This document shows, piece by piece, positions 6,369-8,949 of a stretch of DNA of 8,949 bases. Every line of letters begins with the position of its first letter. The first letter of the stretch is position 1. The DNA is from Bacteroidota bacterium (GTDB lineage: Bacteria; Bacteroidota; Bacteroidia; Bacteroidales; CAJPTX01), in NCBI GenBank assembly GCA_002748015.1, contig PDRH01000009.1:1-8949 (forward strand), read 5' to 3'. The notes beneath the pieces were generated by a model. The model did not search any database. It saw only the letters and a list, made by a program, of their open reading frames with translations, and was not told where the DNA came from. A program made the translations under genes and the position numbers.

Positions 6369-6986
6369 ATGCAAGATATACTAAGCCTATTCGTACGGTC
6401 CATCTTCGTGGACAATATGATATTCGCCTACTTCCTGGGCATGTGCTCGTACCTGGCGGTCTCGAAGACCGTCAAGACGTCTGCGGGCCTCGGGGTGGCG
6501 GTGATCTTCGTGCTGGGCATTACGATGCCCGTCAACTACCTGCTGAACACGTACGTATTGGAGAAGGGGGCGCTGGCCTGGCTCGGTGCTGAGTATGCCG
6601 ACATCGACCTGAGCTTCCTGGCCTTCATCATGTTCATTGCGGTGATCGCCTCGATCGTGCAGCTGGTGGAGATGGCCGTTGAGAAGTTCTCGCCGTCGCT
6701 GTACAACTCGCTGGGGATTTTCCTGCCGCTGATTGCCGTAAACTGCGCCATCCTGGGCGGTTCGCTCTTCATGCAGGAGCGGCACTACACCTCCATGGCC
6801 GAGGTGATATCCTTCAGCCTCGGCTCGGGGATAGGGTGGTTCCTGGCGATCGTGGCGCTGGCGGCCATCCGCGAGAAGCTCAAGTACTCCAACATACCTG
6901 CGCCGCTGCGTGGGATAGGGATAACCTTTATCCTCACTGGCCTGATGGGTATAGCCTTCATGACCTTCATGGGCGTGAAGATTTAG
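6369..6986 (+). CDS. nqrE: Na+-translocating NADH:quinone oxidoreductase subunit E
   Basis: Membrane partner of NqrD with the same inverted-repeat fold, 205 aa (family about 198). It starts with the family signature of a short N-terminal helix followed by FVDNMIFAYFLGMCSYLAVS (13-32). The iron ligands are Cys26 and Cys126 (IAVNCAILGG, 122-131). Other matching blocks are LGITMPVNYLLN (49-60) and IVQLVEMAVEKFSPSLYNSLGIFLPLI (96-122). About six hydrophobic helices are visible. It follows nqrD after 45 nt without a promoter motif; the ATG has no obvious Shine-Dalgarno but an A+T-rich leader, which is common in Bacteroidota. RnfA is the homologous alternative, made unlikely by the operon context. 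Confidence 0.97.
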   Translation: MQDILSLFVRSIFVDNMIFAYFLGMCSYLAVSKTVKTSAGLGVAVIFVLGITMPVNYLLNTYVLEKGALAWLGAEYADIDLSFLAFIMFIAVIASIVQLVEMAVEKFSPSLYNSLGIFLPLIAVNCAILGGSLFMQERHYTSMAEVISFSLGSGIGWFLAIVALAAIREKLKYSNIPAPLRGIGITFILTGLMGIAFMTFMGVKI

Positions 6987-7014
6987 CTTGCCCCTTCAAT
7001 ACGATAAAGCGCTG

Positions 7015-7039
7015 CATCCGCATGCTCCCCTCCCGGATG
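7015..7039 (+). other. Small hairpin in the nqrE-nqrF gap
   Basis: CATCCG (7015-7020) and CGGATG (7034-7039) can pair over a 13-nt loop. No U-tract follows, so it is not a typical terminator. The surrounding 87-nt gap (6987-7073) is the longest inside the operon. It might be an mRNA processing or stability element, or chance. Confidence 0.25.
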
Positions 7040-7073
7040 GCCTAACCTATAGAACAACCGAAATAGACAACTC

Positions 7074-8333
7074 ATGGCAGCAAATACAACGATGATTATC
7101 ACCCTCAGCGTGGTCATCTTCCTGGCGGTGATTCTCCTGCTGGTGATCATGCTACTGGTCGCCCAGAAGAAGCTCGTGCCGCAGGGCAAGGTGGAGGTTT
7201 CCATCAACGATGGTGAGAAGCTCCTGGACGTGAACATGGGCGGCTCGCTGCTCTCGACGCTTACCTCTGAGGGGGTACTACTGCCCTCGGCCTGCGGTGG
7301 TGGTGGTACGTGCGGTACATGCCGATGCCAGGTGCCTGCAGGGGGCGGCGGAATACTTCCTACTGAAACGGGGTTCTTTACCCGCAAGGAGCAGGAGAAT
7401 AACTGGCGACTTGCCTGCCAGGTGAAGGTGCGCGACAATATACAGGTCGAGGTGCCCGAGGCGGTGCTGGGCGTGAAGAAGTGGGAGTGCGAGGTGGTGT
7501 CCAACCGCAACGTGGCAACCTTCATCAAGGAGTTCGTAGTGCGTTTGCCCGAGGGGGAGCATCTAAACTTCAAGTCGGGTGGCTATATTCAGATAGATGT
7601 TCCGGAGATAGATGTGGATTTCTCTACTGATATAGATGTCGATGAGCAGTTCCGCGATGAGTGGGATAGGTTCAACCTCTGGAGCTTGAAGATGCACAAT
7701 CCTGAGGCCTCCTACCGCGCCTACTCGATGGCCAACCATCCGGCTGAGAGCAATATCATCATGCTCAATGTGCGTATTGCGACTCCGCCTTTCGATAGGG
7801 TAAACGGGGGCTTCCAGAAGCTGAACCCGGGTATCTGCTCCTCGTATATTTTTTCGCGCAAGCCTGGGGATAAGGTGAATATCGCTGGCCCGTACGGGGA
7901 GTTCTTCCTGGTGGAGAATTCGCAGCGTGAGATGATGTTCATCGGTGGTGGTGCGGGGATGGCGCCGATGCGCTCACACCTCTTCCATCTGTTCCGTACG
8001 CTCAAGTCCGACCGTAAGGTGACCTTCTGGTATGGTGCACGCTCGAGGCGGGAGATATTCTACGAGGAGGATTTCCGTTCGATAGCGCGCGACTTCCCGA
8101 ACTTCACCTTTACCATAGCCCTCTCTGACCCGCATCCGGACGACAACTGGGATGGTGCTACGGGCTTCATCCACCAGGTTATCCTCGACCAGTATCTGAA
8201 TGAGCATGAGGCGCCCGAGGACATCGAGTACTACCTCTGTGGGCCTCCTCCGATGACGGCGGCGATCAACCGTATGCTCTACGATCTGGGCGTAGAGGAG
8301 GATATGATTCACTACGACAACTTCGGCGGTTAA
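7074..8333 (+). CDS. nqrF: Na+-translocating NADH:quinone oxidoreductase subunit F (NADH-oxidising)
   Basis: Entry subunit that oxidises NADH on the cytoplasmic side. At 419 aa it is close to the Vibrio length of ~408. One N-terminal membrane anchor spans about 8-30. The 2Fe-2S ferredoxin domain has Cys74, Cys80, Cys83 and Cys115, the same C-x5-C-x2-C-x31-C spacing as Vibrio NqrF. The FAD-binding domain of ferredoxin-NADP reductase type carries RAYSMANHP (215-223). The NADH domain carries GGGAGMAPMRSH (291-302), FWYGARSRRE (318-327) and LCGPPPM (388-394, Cys389). The C-terminus YDNFGG is typical. An acidic loop between the domains repeats Ile-Asp-Val three times (174-189). It is the last gene of the operon, and the terminator begins 25 nt after the stop. 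No clear ribosome binding site; the leader before the ATG is A-rich. Confidence 0.98.
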   Translation: MAANTTMIITLSVVIFLAVILLLVIMLLVAQKKLVPQGKVEVSINDGEKLLDVNMGGSLLSTLTSEGVLLPSACGGGGTCGTCRCQVPAGGGGILPTETGFFTRKEQENNWRLACQVKVRDNIQVEVPEAVLGVKKWECEVVSNRNVATFIKEFVVRLPEGEHLNFKSGGYIQIDVPEIDVDFSTDIDVDEQFRDEWDRFNLWSLKMHNPEASYRAYSMANHPAESNIIMLNVRIATPPFDRVNGGFQKLNPGICSSYIFSRKPGDKVNIAGPYGEFFLVENSQREMMFIGGGAGMAPMRSHLFHLFRTLKSDRKVTFWYGARSRREIFYEEDFRSIARDFPNFTFTIALSDPHPDDNWDGATGFIHQVILDQYLNEHEAPEDIEYYLCGPPPMTAAINRMLYDLGVEEDMIHYDNFGG

Positions 8334-8357
8334 TAGCTGGCTAGTCGCCCCTTGCAT

Positions 8358-8387
8358 AAAACGGCGCACCTATGCGCCGTTTTTTTT
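8358..8387 (+). terminator. Rho-independent terminator of the nqr operon
   Basis: A perfect 11-bp inverted repeat, AAAACGGCGCA (8358-8368) and TGCGCCGTTTT (8373-8383), with loop CCTA, runs into eight consecutive Ts (8380-8387). It directly follows nqrF. The A-rich base of the left arm would also allow some function on the opposite strand. An outer 8-nt inverted repeat, GCTGGCTA (8336-8343) and TAGCCAGC (8393-8400), encloses it. Confidence 0.95.
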
Positions 8388-8453
8388 GTAGTTAGCCAGC
8401 AGCTAGGCTATTGAATAATGCGCTGTAGTGGGTTTTTGGAATGAGAATTTACG

Positions 8454-8461
8454 TATATTTG
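8454..8461 (+). promoter_or_regulatory. Bacteroidota -7 promoter element for the Cache-domain gene
   Basis: TATATTTG matches TAnnTTTG, located 33 nt before the ATG at 8495 and after the nqr terminator. A TTTG lies at 8435-8438, but the 15-nt spacing is shorter than the usual 19-21, so the -33 assignment is uncertain. Confidence 0.58.
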
Positions 8462-8494
8462 TATCGTTTACTGCACTAAGAAATCAGCTTGCCG

Positions 8495-8949
8495 ATGAAA
8501 ATAGCTAGTAGAATCAGCGTTAGAACCCTTGCGCACCGCCTCATGGTCACCTTCGGTTTGCTCCTGGCCATTTCGCTCATCGCTGGGACTTTTTTTGCGG
8601 TACGTAGCGCTCATTACACGATAAAGAAGCAGACTGTAGAGGAGATGCAGGCGAAGGCCAAGCTGGCTTCTCAGGTGGTGGATTTGCGTATACGTGGCCT
8701 GTTCAGCGTTATTGAGGGAATGGCGAATATGCCCTACCTCCGTGAGGATAGCCTGAGCTTTGCGGAGAAGGTAGAGCTTCTTTATGGTATGTATCAGTCT
8801 GATGAGTTTGTCTATATTTCCCTGGGCGACCCGCTGGGCAATGGATACCTCCACGGAGGGCAGACCTTTTCAGCTCGTGAGCAGGTCTGGTGGCAGAAGG
8901 CCATGGAGGGGAAGGAGTACGCAGTGGAGCCCTTTGAGGATGTGCTAAG
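8495..8949 (+). CDS. Membrane sensor with extracytoplasmic Cache-type domain, 5' part only
   Basis: The frame is open from the ATG to the window end (151 codons) with no stop; an in-frame TAA at 8477-8479 limits the start to this ATG or a TTG at 8489. The protein begins with a basic stretch (MKIASRISVRTLAHR), then a membrane helix at about 16-36, then a charged helical linker and a region resembling double-Cache sensor domains: MANMPYLRED (76-85), a beta segment YISLGDPLGNGYLHGG, and AREQVWWQKAMEGKEYAVEPF, which corresponds to the family pattern of R-E-x-(W/Y)-(W/F)-x-K-A-x-x-G-K before a Pro. Such domains bind small extracellular ligands. The output domain lies outside the window; a histidine kinase, SpoIIE-type phosphatase, cyclase or chemoreceptor are all possible. 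It has its own promoter and is separated from nqr by a strong terminator, so a functional link to NQR is not implied. Confidence 0.8.
   Translation, partial: MKIASRISVRTLAHRLMVTFGLLLAISLIAGTFFAVRSAHYTIKKQTVEEMQAKAKLASQVVDLRIRGLFSVIEGMANMPYLREDSLSFAEKVELLYGMYQSDEFVYISLGDPLGNGYLHGGQTFSAREQVWWQKAMEGKEYAVEPFEDVL

Noticed and set aside
2186..8333. Assignment as an Rnf complex instead of Nqr
   Set aside because: There is no RnfB or RnfC. NqrA and an NqrF with a 2Fe-2S ferredoxin, FAD and NADH domains are present in canonical ABCDEF order.
8468..8854. 128-codon minus-strand frame near the right end
   Set aside because: It overlaps the plus-strand Cache-domain gene, whose promoter, membrane helix and domain motifs are coherent; the antisense frame shows none.

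Overview
The window reads as core chromosome of a G+C-rich member of the Bacteroidota, most likely Bacteroidales. Three things point there. All three recognisable promoters carry the Bacteroidota -7 element TAnnTTTG. ClpX has a Bacteroidota-like ClpP-docking loop (VVGYGA instead of IGF). A complete Na+-NQR operon is present, which is the usual NADH dehydrogenase in that phylum. Genus cannot be fixed by reading alone. All supported genes lie on the + strand.

Layout: (1) 1-643, the 3' part of a formylglycine-generating-enzyme-like (SUMF1/FGE-sulfatase fold) gene whose start lies before the window and which lacks one of the two catalytic cysteines. (2) 644-828, a strongly G+T-skewed non-coding stretch ending in the clpX promoter. 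(3) 829-2100, clpX, complete, without clpP or tig beside it. (4) 2120-8387, a six-gene nqrABCDEF operon with its own promoter, short gaps or overlaps, and a strong intrinsic terminator. (5) 8454-8949, a new promoter and the 5' part of a membrane-anchored sensor with an extracytoplasmic Cache-type domain, cut off by the window end.

The six Nqr subunits form the Na+-translocating NADH:quinone oxidoreductase. NqrF takes electrons from NADH through FAD and a [2Fe-2S] centre. They pass through the NqrD/NqrE iron site to the covalent FMN groups on NqrC and NqrB, and then to quinone, while Na+ is exported. All cofactor ligands I looked for are present: four NqrF cysteines, two cysteines each in NqrD and NqrE, and the FMN-bearing threonines of NqrB and NqrC. 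ClpX is the unfoldase of the ClpXP protease; its link to the nqr operon is positional only.

I see no CRISPR array, insertion sequence, tRNA, rRNA or phage gene, and no clearly novel system. The items most worth a second look are a 9-G homopolymer inside nqrA, the GT-skewed spacer, the acidic tail of NqrC, a perfect Shine-Dalgarno sequence before nqrD in a phylum that rarely uses one, the FGE-like protein with an incomplete active site, and the truncated Cache sensor.
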